From: Bacillus sp. EB106-08-02-XG196
GTDB lineage: Bacteria > Bacillota > Bacilli > Bacillales > Cytobacillaceae
Length of the DNA stretch: 64,000 nt
Reading direction: 5' to 3'
Assembly: GCF_013396335.1 (NCBI RefSeq)
Contig: NZ_JABWSY010000001.1
Coordinates: forward strand, 509,869-573,868
Every line of letters starts with the position of its first letter. Within the stretch, counting starts at the first letter, position 1. The position numbers were made by a program, and so were the translations under genes. The notes beneath the pieces were generated by a model, which saw only the letters and a list, made by a program, of their open reading frames with translations, was not told the origin of the DNA and did not search any database. This document shows positions 50,972 to 60,617 of this stretch, piece by piece.

Positions 50972-52003
50972 ATGATCGAATTTCAGAATCTTAAAAAGGT
51001 TTATGAGAGTGGCGGGCAGCAGGTTGCCGCGTTGAACGGAATTGATTTGAAGATTAATAAGGGAGAGGTATTTGGAGTGATTGGCTTTAGCGGTGCTGGG
51101 AAAAGCTCACTTATCCGCTGTGTGAACTTACTAGAGCGTCCGACCTCTGGCAGTGTGATTGTTGATGGTCATAACCTCACTTCTATGTCTGTCAAAGAGG
51201 TCCGAGAGATTAAGAAAAATATTGGGATGGTTTTTCAGCACTTTAATCTATTAAACTCAAAAACAGTATTTGCAAACGTGGCAATGCCTCTGACACTTGC
51301 CAAAGTTCCTAAGGATGCGATTAAGAAGCGCGTTATGGAATTACTAGAATTTGTCGGGTTAGCAGACAAGGCGGACTATTATCCTGATCAGCTTTCCGGG
51401 GGACAAAAACAGCGTGTCGGAATCGCCAGAGCATTGGCAACACAGCCTTCCATTCTACTTTGCGATGAGGCAACATCTGCTCTCGATCCACAGACAACCA
51501 GCTCGATTTTGCAGCTGTTGAAAAAAATCAATAACGAATACAACATTACGATTCTAATTATCACCCACGAGATGGCGGTAATTAGAGAGATATGTGACCG
51601 GGTAGCCGTTATCCAAGCAGGGAAAATTATTGAAGAAGGCACAGTGTTTGATGTCTTTTCAGCACCCAAAACACAGACTGCTAAAAATTTTGTCAGCACA
51701 GTCATGAATGACCAGCTGCCTGATTCTATTAAAGAAATCATTCAAAAGCATGATGGAATGCAGCGGATTTTCCGAATTAATTTTGTCGGCAGCACCGCGG
51801 GTCAGCCATTATTGTCACAACTAGCCAAACAGTTTGATATTCATATCAATGTCTTGTTCGGCAATATTACCGAGCTTCAAGGAACTCCTTTTGGAAACCT
51901 CATTGTTGAGTTCCAGGGGTCTGATAAAGAAGTCATCCGAGCGTTAACCTATATCAACCAGAAGAAAATCAGCATAAAGGAAGTGACCGCACATGCTAGT
52001 TAA
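50972..52003 (+). CDS. metN: Methionine ABC transporter ATP-binding protein
   Basis: This 343-residue ATPase has Walker A GFSGAGKSS, signature LSGGQKQR and Walker B ILLCDEATSALDP, plus the C-terminal NIL domain typical of MetN, which senses methionine. I start at the ATG at 50972 after GGGGAGA; the longer open frame upstream runs through the riboswitch. The end overlaps metP by 11 bases. Control is by the two SAM riboswitches. Confidence 0.95.
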   Translation: MIEFQNLKKVYESGGQQVAALNGIDLKINKGEVFGVIGFSGAGKSSLIRCVNLLERPTSGSVIVDGHNLTSMSVKEVREIKKNIGMVFQHFNLLNSKTVFANVAMPLTLAKVPKDAIKKRVMELLEFVGLADKADYYPDQLSGGQKQRVGIARALATQPSILLCDEATSALDPQTTSSILQLLKKINNEYNITILIITHEMAVIREICDRVAVIQAGKIIEEGTVFDVFSAPKTQTAKNFVSTVMNDQLPDSIKEIIQKHDGMQRIFRINFVGSTAGQPLLSQLAKQFDIHINVLFGNITELQGTPFGNLIVEFQGSDKEVIRALTYINQKKISIKEVTAHAS

Positions 52004-52643
52004 TTCAGAGCAAATCATAGAAGCCTTAATTGAAACCATTCAAATGGTCGCTTTCTCTCTCTTGTTCTCAACCATCCTTGGTCTGCCGCTGGGAATCTTG
52101 TTAGTCGTAACTAGGAAAGGCCATCTGCTTCAGAATTTACCGTTCTTTACCGTCTTGAATGGGATCATTAACATTTTTCGTTCCGTCCCGTTCATTATTT
52201 TATTAGTGGCGATGATTCCCGTCACAAGATTAATAGTCGGTACATCGATTGGAACGGCGGCGGCAGTTGTTCCTCTGGTATTCTATTGCGGTCCCTATAT
52301 TGCCAGATTAATAGAAAATTCATTGCTAGAAGTGGATCCAGGTGTCATTGAAGCAGCAGAGGCAATGGGTGCAACCCCTGGACAAATTATTTTTAAATTT
52401 CTTATTCCAGAAGCACTAAGTTCACTTGTTTTAGCCTTAACGATAGCCACTATCGGATTAGTTGGTGCATCGGCAATGGCTGGGGCTGTCGGAGGCGGCG
52501 GGATTGGAGATTTAGCCATTACCTATGGCTACCAGCGTTTTGATACAGTCACAATGATGATTACAGTAGCAATTCTGATTGTAATGGTTCAAGGCCTGCA
52601 GTCATTTGGAAATATAGCAGCAAAGAAAATCAGACGAAGATAA
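51993..52643 (+). CDS. metP: Methionine ABC transporter permease
   Basis: This 216-residue permease has five helices and the MetI/MetP EAA loop (EAAEAMGATPGQIIFKFLIPEA), with GAVGGGGIGDLAI near the C-terminus. It dimerises in the membrane and couples to MetN. The start overlaps the end of metN. Confidence 0.94.
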   Translation: MLVNSEQIIEALIETIQMVAFSLLFSTILGLPLGILLVVTRKGHLLQNLPFFTVLNGIINIFRSVPFIILLVAMIPVTRLIVGTSIGTAAAVVPLVFYCGPYIARLIENSLLEVDPGVIEAAEAMGATPGQIIFKFLIPEALSSLVLALTIATIGLVGASAMAGAVGGGGIGDLAITYGYQRFDTVTMMITVAILIVMVQGLQSFGNIAAKKIRRR

Positions 52644-52661
52644 ACTAGGGGGAAATTAACG

Positions 52662-53492
52662 ATGAAAAAACTTTTACTATCCATCATTATTATTACTTTG
52701 GCGATTATTAGCGCAGCCTGTGCTGAAAAAACATCAGAGGGTAAAGAATCAACTACCGTTAAGCTTGGTGTCAGCGGAACTGATACACGTATTTGGGATT
52801 TTGTAGCGAAAAAGGCTGAAAAAGAGGGAATCAATATCGAAATCGTTTCATTCTCTGATTACGTCGCTCCCAACACAGCTCTTGCAGAAGGCGAAATTGA
52901 TGTGAATGCATTCCAAACTGTTGCCTATTTTGACGTATTTATTAAAGAACACAATTTAGACCTAGTGCCAATCGCGACAACGGTCCTTGCCCCAATGGGA
53001 ATTTACTCTGAAAAATACAAAGATGTCAAAGACATTCCAGATGGTGCGAAAATTGCCCTTCCAAACGACGCATCCAATCAAGGACGTGCCTTATTACTTC
53101 TTCAAGAAGCTGGACTTATTGAATTACCAGAAGACTTCGATCCAAATGGTGATCTTACGAAAATAAAAGAAAACCCTAAAAACATTGATTTTGTTGCTGT
53201 TGTACCAGCACAAACACCAAGAGCACTTCCAGACGTTGCCGCTTCAGTTATCAATAACGGGATTGCTGGTGATGCAGGTCTTAGCCCATTAGAAGATGCG
53301 ATTTTTGTTGAAAGTGAAACAGCTACCCCATACCTTAATATTATTGCGGTCCAAGCAAAAGACAATGACAACAAGACATATAAGAGATTAGCAGAACTTT
53401 ATCAGTCCGAAGATACAGCTAAGTTTATTGAAAAAGAGTACAAAGGCAACATGATTCCAACATTCGTTCCGTTAAGTAACATTGGCTGGTAA
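52662..53492 (+). CDS. metQ: Methionine-binding lipoprotein
   Basis: This 276-residue NlpA/MetQ-type lipoprotein has a lipobox ending ISAAC. The mature start VKLGVSGTDTRIWDFVAKKAE and the ligand-region DVNAFQTVAYF are family hallmarks. It binds methionine and possibly its derivatives at the membrane surface. A U-poor hairpin follows and separates it from the M20 gene. Confidence 0.94.
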   Translation: MKKLLLSIIIITLAIISAACAEKTSEGKESTTVKLGVSGTDTRIWDFVAKKAEKEGINIEIVSFSDYVAPNTALAEGEIDVNAFQTVAYFDVFIKEHNLDLVPIATTVLAPMGIYSEKYKDVKDIPDGAKIALPNDASNQGRALLLLQEAGLIELPEDFDPNGDLTKIKENPKNIDFVAVVPAQTPRALPDVAASVINNGIAGDAGLSPLEDAIFVESETATPYLNIIAVQAKDNDNKTYKRLAELYQSEDTAKFIEKEYKGNMIPTFVPLSNIGW

Positions 53493-53497
53493 TAATT

Positions 53498-53532
53498 CAA
53501 AGAGGTTTTTGCTCACAGCAAAAACCTCTTTA
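53498..53532 (+). terminator. Hairpin between metQ and M20 gene
   Basis: AAAGAGGTTTTTGC pairs with GCAAAAACCTCTTT around TCACA. It lacks a T-run beyond the stem, so it may only attenuate transcription or protect the metNPQ mRNA end. Confidence 0.55.
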
Positions 53533-53551
53533 CATAAGGAGGAAGAAAAAT

Positions 53552-54760
53552 ATGACAACAAAAACGTTAGCTTCATTAAAAGAAACAATCATTGAAAATG
53601 TAGATAGCAATAAGGATCTTTACCTTTCAACAAGCCATAAAATTCATGAAAACCCTGAAATCGGCAATGAAGAATTTTTTGCTTCTGAACTGCTGACAGA
53701 TATTCTTTTAAAAGAAGGATTTGAGGTTGAAAAGGCTGTTGCCGGACATGAAACATCCTTTGTAGCTCGTAAAAAGTCAGAAAAACCTGGTCCCTCCATT
53801 TCATTCCTAGCAGAATATGATGCCCTTCCAGGCCTAGGGCATGCTTGCGGCCATAATATTATTGGTACTACTAGCGTCGCTGCAGCGATTGCCTTGAGCA
53901 AGGTTTTAGCAGAAACAGGCGGAGAAGCAGTTGTTTTCGGCACCCCTGCAGAAGAAGGAGGGCCAAACGGCAGTGCAAAGGGAAGCTTTGTTAAACATGG
54001 ACTAGTGAACGGGATTGACGCCGCACTTATGATTCACCCAAGTGGCGAGACTCGCATAACCAGCACCTCTCTTGCTGTTGATCCACTAGACTTTGAATTT
54101 ATCGGAAAGCCGGCACATGCCGCCGCTTCCCCGCACGAGGGAATTAATGCATTAGATGCAGTGATTCAGCTGTTTAATGGCATCAACGCGTTAAGACAGC
54201 AGCTTAAAGACGATGTGCGCATTCACGGAATCATCACCCATGGCGGAGATGCACCAAACATTATCCCTGAATATGCAAAAGCTAGATTTTTCATCCGGGC
54301 TGCTACAAGAGCTAGTTTGAACGAAGTTACTAAGCGGGTAAAAGCAGTGGCAGAAGGCGCTGCATTAGCCACAGGAGCAACCTTAAAGGTCATCGCCTTT
54401 CAAAATGAAGTCGATAATCTTCTATTAAATAGACAGTATGATGCCGTGTTCAAGGAAGTCGTTGAAGAACTAGGTGAAACCATTGCAGAAGGGGATAGAC
54501 CCGGTATCGGTTCAACGGATGCAGGAAACATCAGTCAAGTTGTCCCAACCATTCACCCGTATATTAAAATTGGATCAGCTGACCTTGTTGCCCACACTGT
54601 ACCTTTTAGGGAAGCCGCTGCTTCCTCTAGAGGAGACCAAGCACTACTAACAGGTGCAAAAGCATTGGCATTAACCGCATTAAAACTAATCACAGATGAA
54701 GACACATTAGCTCAAATTAAAGCAGAGTTCAAAGAAAGAAAAGCGGCAGAATCAAAATAA
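53552..54760 (+). CDS. M20 family amidohydrolase (ACY1L2-like)
   Basis: This 402-residue zinc peptidase/amidohydrolase has FLAEYDALPGLGHACGHN with metal ligands, GTPAEEGGPNGSAKG, and the AHAAASPHEGINALDAV dimerisation lid. Members cleave N-acyl or peptide bonds. AAGGAGGAAG precedes the ATG. Following metQ and ending the operon behind the SAM riboswitches, it may release methionine from an N-acylated or dipeptide form (inference). Confidence 0.85.
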   Translation: MTTKTLASLKETIIENVDSNKDLYLSTSHKIHENPEIGNEEFFASELLTDILLKEGFEVEKAVAGHETSFVARKKSEKPGPSISFLAEYDALPGLGHACGHNIIGTTSVAAAIALSKVLAETGGEAVVFGTPAEEGGPNGSAKGSFVKHGLVNGIDAALMIHPSGETRITSTSLAVDPLDFEFIGKPAHAAASPHEGINALDAVIQLFNGINALRQQLKDDVRIHGIITHGGDAPNIIPEYAKARFFIRAATRASLNEVTKRVKAVAEGAALATGATLKVIAFQNEVDNLLLNRQYDAVFKEVVEELGETIAEGDRPGIGSTDAGNISQVVPTIHPYIKIGSADLVAHTVPFREAAASSRGDQALLTGAKALALTALKLITDEDTLAQIKAEFKERKAAESK

Positions 54761-54806
54761 AAAGACGCCCAGTGACATAAACTTGTCGCTGGGCGCTTGT
54801 ATTTTA
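54761..54806. terminator. Bidirectional terminator, met operon versus sugar operon
   Basis: GACGCCCAGTGAC pairs with GTCGCTGGGCG; T-rich on both strands outside the stem. Confidence 0.85.
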
Positions 54807-54863
54807 GGCTAATTCCTCTTCAGCTTCAAAACATTTATAGTGACCACTATTTCTCCCTACCTG

Positions 54864-55694
54864 TTACTCTTTTACCGCTCCACCTAATATCCCTGAAATA
54901 AAATGCTTTTGCAGCAATAGGAAAAAGATCATAATTGGGACCGTAGATAAGGTAGTTCCGAGCATTAACTGTCCATAATCAATCCGCGCCATTCCGATTA
55001 AACTGGATAACGCAACAGGCAGGGTGAACATTTCTTGAGAATTTAGCGTAATAAGCGGCCAAAGTAAGCTATTCCATTGAGACATAAATAGAAATATAGC
55101 TACAGCAGCCATTGCAGGTCTTGTTACAGGCAAAATAACCGTGAAAAATATTTTTAACTCCCCTGCCCCATCTACTCGGGAAGCCTCAATAATCGAGTCT
55201 GGAAGCGACTTCATATTCTGCCTCATTAAATAGATCGCAAAAGGCGAAGCCAAGGTTGGTAAAATGATCGCTTGATAGGTATTTAACCAATTAAAGGTAA
55301 CCATCATTTCAAACAAAGGAATCAATGTCACCTGCGAAGGAATCATTAATGTGCATAATATAATGAAAAAAAACAAGTTCTTTCCCTTAAAGTTAAACTT
55401 TGCAAATGCGTATCCAGCCATTGAACTAATAAGTGTACTAACCAATGTATAAACGAGAGCAATAAATAATGAATTCCAAAAGATTTTGGCAAACCCTAAT
55501 GACTCATTAAGCGACTGAAAGTTCTTTGCTAAGTAATCACCTGGAAGAAGTTTAGGCGGTAAACGAAAAATTTCTCCTGATGGCAGGGTCGAACCGACAA
55601 GCATCCAATAAAATGGGGCAATCGAAAGAAGAACACCTGCTATTAATAAACCATAAAGCCCTATTTTCGTAGATAGTTTCTTAGAATGTATCAT
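54864..55694 (-). CDS. Carbohydrate ABC transporter permease, MalG-type
   Basis: This 276-residue permease has six helices and the EAA loop EASRVDGAGELKIFFTVILP near residue 170. It is the last gene of the sugar uptake operon and its start abuts the stop of the MalF-type gene. No ATPase gene is nearby; CUT1 systems in Bacilli often share the MsmX ATPase. Confidence 0.9.
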   Translation of the reverse strand: MIHSKKLSTKIGLYGLLIAGVLLSIAPFYWMLVGSTLPSGEIFRLPPKLLPGDYLAKNFQSLNESLGFAKIFWNSLFIALVYTLVSTLISSMAGYAFAKFNFKGKNLFFFIILCTLMIPSQVTLIPLFEMMVTFNWLNTYQAIILPTLASPFAIYLMRQNMKSLPDSIIEASRVDGAGELKIFFTVILPVTRPAMAAVAIFLFMSQWNSLLWPLITLNSQEMFTLPVALSSLIGMARIDYGQLMLGTTLSTVPIMIFFLLLQKHFISGILGGAVKE

Positions 55695-56611
55695 TATTCA
55701 TCACCTACTAGTTTCATCTGAACCCATGATATGATTGCCGTGATGACAACGAGAACATAGGCAATCGCTGAGGCATATCCAAAGTCAAAAAATTTAAAGC
55801 CTGCTTCATATAAATAAAGTGTAATCGTCATCGTGGCATTATTTGGTCCGCCTTGAGTCAAAATGAATGGTTCGTCAAACAGCTGAAGGGTGCCAATGGT
55901 TGACATGACCACTGTAAAGATAAATACAGGTTTTAATTGAGGAATGGTAATCATAAAAAATTGCTTTACTTTACTTGCTCCATCAATACTTGCAGCTTCA
56001 TACAGCTCGGATGGGATGTTCTGTAATCCGGCTAAAAAAATCACCATATTGTATCCTGTCCATCTCCAGGTCATAACAAGGATGACAGAGACCTTCGCCC
56101 AAAATGGAGTTGTTAACCAAGGGATGGCTTCAACACCGATGAATGATAATAAATAGTTGACGAGACCGAAATGTTCATCTAAAAGGATCATAAAAACAAT
56201 CGACGCTGCAACAAGTGCTGTGATGGCAGGCATAAAGAAAGAGATTCGAAAAAATGCCTTCCCTTTTAACATAGAAGAATGGAGCCCCGCTGCAATCAGT
56301 AAAGAGAGAAAAAGCATGATTGGGACTTGGACAATCAAAATTTGAAAGGTATTTAACAGCGATTTATAGAATACGGGATCTTGGAATAAACGAAAATAAT
56401 TGGCCAAACCAACAAATGATTTCTCCACACCGCGGACCTCTTGAAAGCTTAAGATAAATGAAAAAATCACGGGATAAACGGTAAAAATTAAAATCAGCAG
56501 AAATGCCGGTGCGATAAAAACATATGGGACATTTTTAGGAGTTAATAAACTTCTACACGTTTTGACTCGAAAGTTTGCTTTGGCATTGATTACCTTTTCT
56601 GTTTGCTCCAA
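55694..56611 (-). CDS. Carbohydrate ABC transporter permease, MalF-type
   Basis: This 305-residue permease has the EAA loop EAASIDGASKVKQFFMITIP and six helices, with the large loop after helix 1 (VIFSFILSFQEVRGVEK) usual for MalF types. I use the TTG at 56611, five bases after GGAAGGTGG; the longer frame to 56674 lacks such a site. It pairs with the MalG-type permease. Confidence 0.88.
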   Translation of the reverse strand: MEQTEKVINAKANFRVKTCRSLLTPKNVPYVFIAPAFLLILIFTVYPVIFSFILSFQEVRGVEKSFVGLANYFRLFQDPVFYKSLLNTFQILIVQVPIMLFLSLLIAAGLHSSMLKGKAFFRISFFMPAITALVAASIVFMILLDEHFGLVNYLLSFIGVEAIPWLTTPFWAKVSVILVMTWRWTGYNMVIFLAGLQNIPSELYEAASIDGASKVKQFFMITIPQLKPVFIFTVVMSTIGTLQLFDEPFILTQGGPNNATMTITLYLYEAGFKFFDFGYASAIAYVLVVITAIISWVQMKLVGDE

Positions 56612-56704
56612 CTGAGCCACCTTCCTAACTTCAAGGGATTTTAGAATAAGAGAGAGCTGAGAAATTTGAAACACTCAGCTCTATAGCTCTACAGCTCTAT
56701 AAAT

Positions 56705-58000
56705 CTATTTTTTTATTTCATTTTCTAATTGGTCTTGCGCATCTTTTAATCCAGACTCAACTGATTTGTTTTCAAGTAAAATAGCTGCCTGTGCATTACT
56801 CGTAAGACTGGTTGCTTTTGCAAAGTTTTCGTTTACGTTAATTTGTGGCACTTGATCAACAATATCAGCAAACTTTTTAAAAATCGGGCTATTATTAAAG
56901 TACTCGCTATTAGCAGTAAATAGCGGGTCGCTATACGTTTCCTTTAAGGATGGGAAAAGGCCATATTTTTCAAAACCTAACAGTTGGGATTCTTGATCTG
57001 TTGTAAAGAATTCAACAAAGGCATAGGCAGCAGATTGATTTTTGCTTGATGAAGGAATCAATACAGATGATCCTCCTACGTTCGCATATCTTGTGCCGCC
57101 ACTTTCAAAGCTCGGCAGATAAAATACATCCCATTTCCCTTTTAAATCTGGCGCTTGGTCCATGATGGTACCTGCATACCAAACACCATAAGGAACGGTA
57201 GCAACACTTCCATTTACTGTTGCGGTTACAATTCCATCCCAGCCTTTATTGTTTAGGACTAAATCTTCGTCATGAAGTTTTTTGATTACCTCCATGGCTT
57301 GAACCGCTTCCTTGGATTGTAAGGGAATTTTCTCGTCTTGATCAAAATAAGAAAGCCCTTGCTGCTGCATCATCATTTGGAAGACACCATCATAGTTCGG
57401 TATATCAATTGGTAATAGCTGCGCACCCGTAGCTTCTTTAATCTTCTTCCCTGCTGCAATGTAATCATCCCATGTTTGGATGGAATTTGGATCTATATTT
57501 GCTTTTTCAAAAAAATCTACTCGGTAGAACATTCCTGCCGGACCTATATCCCATGGGGCAGCAATGAAATCCCCGTCTTTATTCTGTACAGCTGCGACCT
57601 TAGCCGGATTGAATGAATCTTTATATTTGTCATACCCAAGCTTGTCCAAATTTACAAATCCTTCAGGAAATTGGTGCAAGTATCCAGGAATTCGTTCATC
57701 CTCCATTAACACAACATCTGGTAATCCTGAACCTCTTGCTGCCAGACCCACTGTTACCTTATCGTATAAATCGGAGCTATTAAAATCCTCTACTTTAACT
57801 TCTACTTCGGGATATTTTTTCTGAAATCCCTCAACTGCAGCTTCCATAGTGGCTGCCGCAACATCCCAGCCCCATACAGTGATTGTCCCTGCTGGATTTT
57901 TTGGATCTTCTGCTTTCTCATTATCCCCTGCCGTATTATTGGAACAGGCTGAAAGCATGAGCAGAACCATCACGAATAAAATTGACATGTATTTTTTCAT
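56705..58000 (-). CDS. Sugar-binding lipoprotein 1 (CUT1 family)
   Basis: This 431-residue extracellular solute-binding protein has a lipobox ending LMLSAC, then GTITVWGWDVAAATMEAAVEGF, a common CUT1 start. I start at the ATG at 58000, seven bases after GGGGG. It is only 58 bases downstream of a second, distinct binding-protein gene, and both precede one permease pair. Confidence 0.88.
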   Translation of the reverse strand: MKKYMSILFVMVLLMLSACSNNTAGDNEKAEDPKNPAGTITVWGWDVAAATMEAAVEGFQKKYPEVEVKVEDFNSSDLYDKVTVGLAARGSGLPDVVLMEDERIPGYLHQFPEGFVNLDKLGYDKYKDSFNPAKVAAVQNKDGDFIAAPWDIGPAGMFYRVDFFEKANIDPNSIQTWDDYIAAGKKIKEATGAQLLPIDIPNYDGVFQMMMQQQGLSYFDQDEKIPLQSKEAVQAMEVIKKLHDEDLVLNNKGWDGIVTATVNGSVATVPYGVWYAGTIMDQAPDLKGKWDVFYLPSFESGGTRYANVGGSSVLIPSSSKNQSAAYAFVEFFTTDQESQLLGFEKYGLFPSLKETYSDPLFTANSEYFNNSPIFKKFADIVDQVPQINVNENFAKATSLTSNAQAAILLENKSVESGLKDAQDQLENEIKK

Positions 58001-58058
58001 TTTTTGACCCCCAATTGATTTGATATATATTAAAAAATGCATGAAACCCAATTTATTT

Positions 58059-59324
58059 TTACTGCCCCAGATATTTCTCTGAATCGATAACGACATTATT
58101 CAGTAATTTCTCCGCATCTTGTTCCTGCATGACGGCATTTATTGCTGAGGATAGATTCCGATTGATTTCATCCCAATTTTCAGCCAGTAAATACGCTGGT
58201 GTAGCATTCGATCGCTCTAGCATTTTGTAGAATGGACCGATTAACGGGTCTTGATCCGTTTTCATATCCTTCACCAAACGAATCCGGACAGGTAAATCAG
58301 CGGTTCTCATTTTTATGGCTTCTGGTGAGGAGTAAAATTTCACAAATTCCCATGCCAAATCCTTATTTTTTGAATCCTTCGCAATCGATATCGCTGAGGC
58401 GGAAATCACTCCTCTTACCGGTTTTCCTTTAAAGGCAGGCATTTCAACTGTTCCAAAGTTTACACCAGCCTTTTTAAACTCATCCAATGGCCAAATTCCG
58501 GTTTCCCACATAGCAATCCTGCCGGTTTTAAAAGCCTCTTCACCACTTTGTTGATTTTTACCGCCTACAAGTACTGCACTTTTTTCCTTAGTCAGGTCTG
58601 CAAACAATTCGATAGCTTCAATGGTTTCTGGGCTGTTCATATAGCCATTGATTTTCTGCCCATCCTCACTAATAAAGCTTGACCCATTACTCCAAACGAT
58701 GCCCTGAAGGTCATACGTATCTGGTTCTGGTCTTACCCCAAATCCATAATGCCCCAAGGCAGGATTCGTTAATTTCTTTGCCGCACTCTTAAAGTCATCC
58801 CATGTCCATCCATCTTTTGGGTAAGGAATCCCTGCAGCATCGAATAAATCCTTGTTATAATAGACCACCCTTGTTGTAAACCCGGCAGGCATACCATACA
58901 ATTCTCGGTAAATAGTAGAATAATTAAAGAGACCTTGGTAAAAATCATTCAAGTCAATATTGGGATCTCTTTTAATAAAATTTTCAAGTGGTTCAAGTGA
59001 TTGAAAATAGGCCGGAAAATTCCACATATACATAACATCTGGAGGATTTTTTGCACCAAATGCCGCAGTCAGCTTTTGGTCAAATTCATCACCATAGGCT
59101 TCCATCTGTACCTTTATAAATGGATGTTTTTCTTCGAATTTTCTGGCAATTTCCTCTTGGATTTTTAGTGCTTCCCCTGAATCCCAGGTTGCAAAGCGAA
59201 GTACTATTTTTTCGTTACTTTCATTCCTTGTTTGGTTAGACCCGCTGCTGGATTTATCATCTGAACAGGCAGTCAGAACGAATACGAATAGGAGTGCCAG
59301 AAAGGTCATCCTGAAATTCTTCAT
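58059..59324 (-). CDS. Sugar-binding lipoprotein 2 (CUT1 family)
   Basis: This 421-residue binding protein has a lipobox ending VLTAC, then KIVLRFATWDSGEALKIQEEI. It differs strongly from its neighbour apart from the shared fold, so it is not a recent copy. The ATG at 59324 follows GGGGAA by six bases. It is the first gene after the response regulator, with its own candidate promoter. Confidence 0.88.
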   Translation of the reverse strand: MKNFRMTFLALLFVFVLTACSDDKSSSGSNQTRNESNEKIVLRFATWDSGEALKIQEEIARKFEEKHPFIKVQMEAYGDEFDQKLTAAFGAKNPPDVMYMWNFPAYFQSLEPLENFIKRDPNIDLNDFYQGLFNYSTIYRELYGMPAGFTTRVVYYNKDLFDAAGIPYPKDGWTWDDFKSAAKKLTNPALGHYGFGVRPEPDTYDLQGIVWSNGSSFISEDGQKINGYMNSPETIEAIELFADLTKEKSAVLVGGKNQQSGEEAFKTGRIAMWETGIWPLDEFKKAGVNFGTVEMPAFKGKPVRGVISASAISIAKDSKNKDLAWEFVKFYSSPEAIKMRTADLPVRIRLVKDMKTDQDPLIGPFYKMLERSNATPAYLLAENWDEINRNLSSAINAVMQEQDAEKLLNNVVIDSEKYLGQ

Positions 59325-59360
59325 CACATGTTCCCCTTTTTTTCTTTATATGTAGTGGAA

Positions 59361-59392
59361 ACCGCTTTCATTATAACGTGAATGAAAGCGGT
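59361..59392 (-). promoter_or_regulatory. 12-bp inverted repeat around a -10 element upstream of the sugar operon
   Basis: ACCGCTTTCATT and AATGAAAGCGGT face each other across eight bases. On the minus strand a perfect TATAAT (59375-59370) begins in the spacer, with only a poor -35 (TTCTAG) upstream, which suggests an activated promoter. The YesN-like or LacI-type regulator encoded nearby could bind here. Confidence 0.55.
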
Positions 59393-59475
59393 CTAGAACT
59401 TAGAATCATCTTATTCTTTTTGTATTATTGTTTGAATTTTCCCAAAACAACTCCTAAAAAGGAAATTTGTTAGCT

Positions 59476-60612
59476 TCATTTCACCTTTTTGTTCTGTCGA
59501 TACTCTGAAGGTGTTTTACCCATACATTTTTTAAACCATTTGCTAAAATATTTTCCATCCTGAATGCCTATTTTTTCACCAATTTCTTGCAATGGAAGTA
59601 AAGTATTTTCAAGAAGTTCACATGCAGCTTTAACCTTCAGCTTTTCAGTAAAAGTAATAAAGCTTTCTCCAGTTGTCTTTTTAAACATGGTGCTAAAATG
59701 GCTCCGACTTAGGCCCACCTCATTTGCAATATCGCTGGATGAAAAGGATTGCTCTAAATCTTTGATTATGATTTGAACAGCCTTACGAATGGGGAGCGGC
59801 CAATCCTCCATCGAAACCTTAAATTGTCTTTCAAATTTAAACCTGCGGTAAAGGTTTGTTACTCCGTCCATCCATTCATTCATTCCTCGATTTGGACCAT
59901 ATTCCATCCAACCAAAAGAGGAATCTATACTTCTAGCCTCAACCAAAAAATGCTCAAAATCTGGTTTTGACATTTCAGGGATAAAGACATAGGCTTGGTC
60001 CTGTCCGCAAGAAATCTTGGCAAATGGTTTTTCCTCAAAGAAACGTTTCTCATGAAAAATCTCGCTGCTATTTAATCCGTTAAGGAAGTAAATATAATAT
60101 GGATTTTCCATCCAATTCCAGTCATTAGAAAACAGCTCACCAACTAGCATATGAAAGGAATTCTCAAAATCACATAACCACTCATAAAATTCCTTTGCTA
60201 GAAAGGAAGAATCATAGGATTTCCGGATATTTGCATGATTAATTTCATGTTCGATACGCAAAAGGTATTCTTCAAATTGTTGGTCTTCAAAGGCTGTTTT
60301 CAAAATATAACCTGAGGCACCAATATTCATCCCCTCCTGCGCAAAAGTGAAGTCCCGATGGCAGCTTAACAATAATATTTTAGTAGTTGGGGAAGATTGT
60401 TTTATGTTTCGGGCTAGCTCAATCCCATTCATTTCAGGCATCACAATATCGGTTACGACTACTTCTGGAGAATGCTGCTGAAAAAGCTCCCATGCTTTTT
60501 GCCCATTAGGTGCATCGGCAACTACCTCCATACCGAATTTCTCCCATTCAACCGTTGCGATTAATCCTTTTCTAACAATGAGTTCATCATCTGCAATTAA
60601 TACCTTTATCAT
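59476..60612 (-). CDS. AraC-type response regulator, YesN-like
   Basis: This 378-residue protein has a receiver domain (VLIADDELIVRKGL, phospho-acceptor Asp in VVVTDIVMPEMNG, Lys in ILKTAF), a middle region of about 150 residues, and a C-terminal AraC pair of helix-turn-helices (SSDIANEVGLSRSHFSTMFK; IGEKIGIQDGKYFSKWFKK). It should activate the sugar operon just downstream. I start at the ATG at 60612 after AAGGAG, five bases past the stop of the kinase gene. Confidence 0.9.
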   Translation of the reverse strand: MIKVLIADDELIVRKGLIATVEWEKFGMEVVADAPNGQKAWELFQQHSPEVVVTDIVMPEMNGIELARNIKQSSPTTKILLLSCHRDFTFAQEGMNIGASGYILKTAFEDQQFEEYLLRIEHEINHANIRKSYDSSFLAKEFYEWLCDFENSFHMLVGELFSNDWNWMENPYYIYFLNGLNSSEIFHEKRFFEEKPFAKISCGQDQAYVFIPEMSKPDFEHFLVEARSIDSSFGWMEYGPNRGMNEWMDGVTNLYRRFKFERQFKVSMEDWPLPIRKAVQIIIKDLEQSFSSSDIANEVGLSRSHFSTMFKKTTGESFITFTEKLKVKAACELLENTLLPLQEIGEKIGIQDGKYFSKWFKKCMGKTPSEYRQNKKVK

Positions 60613-60617
60613 CAACG

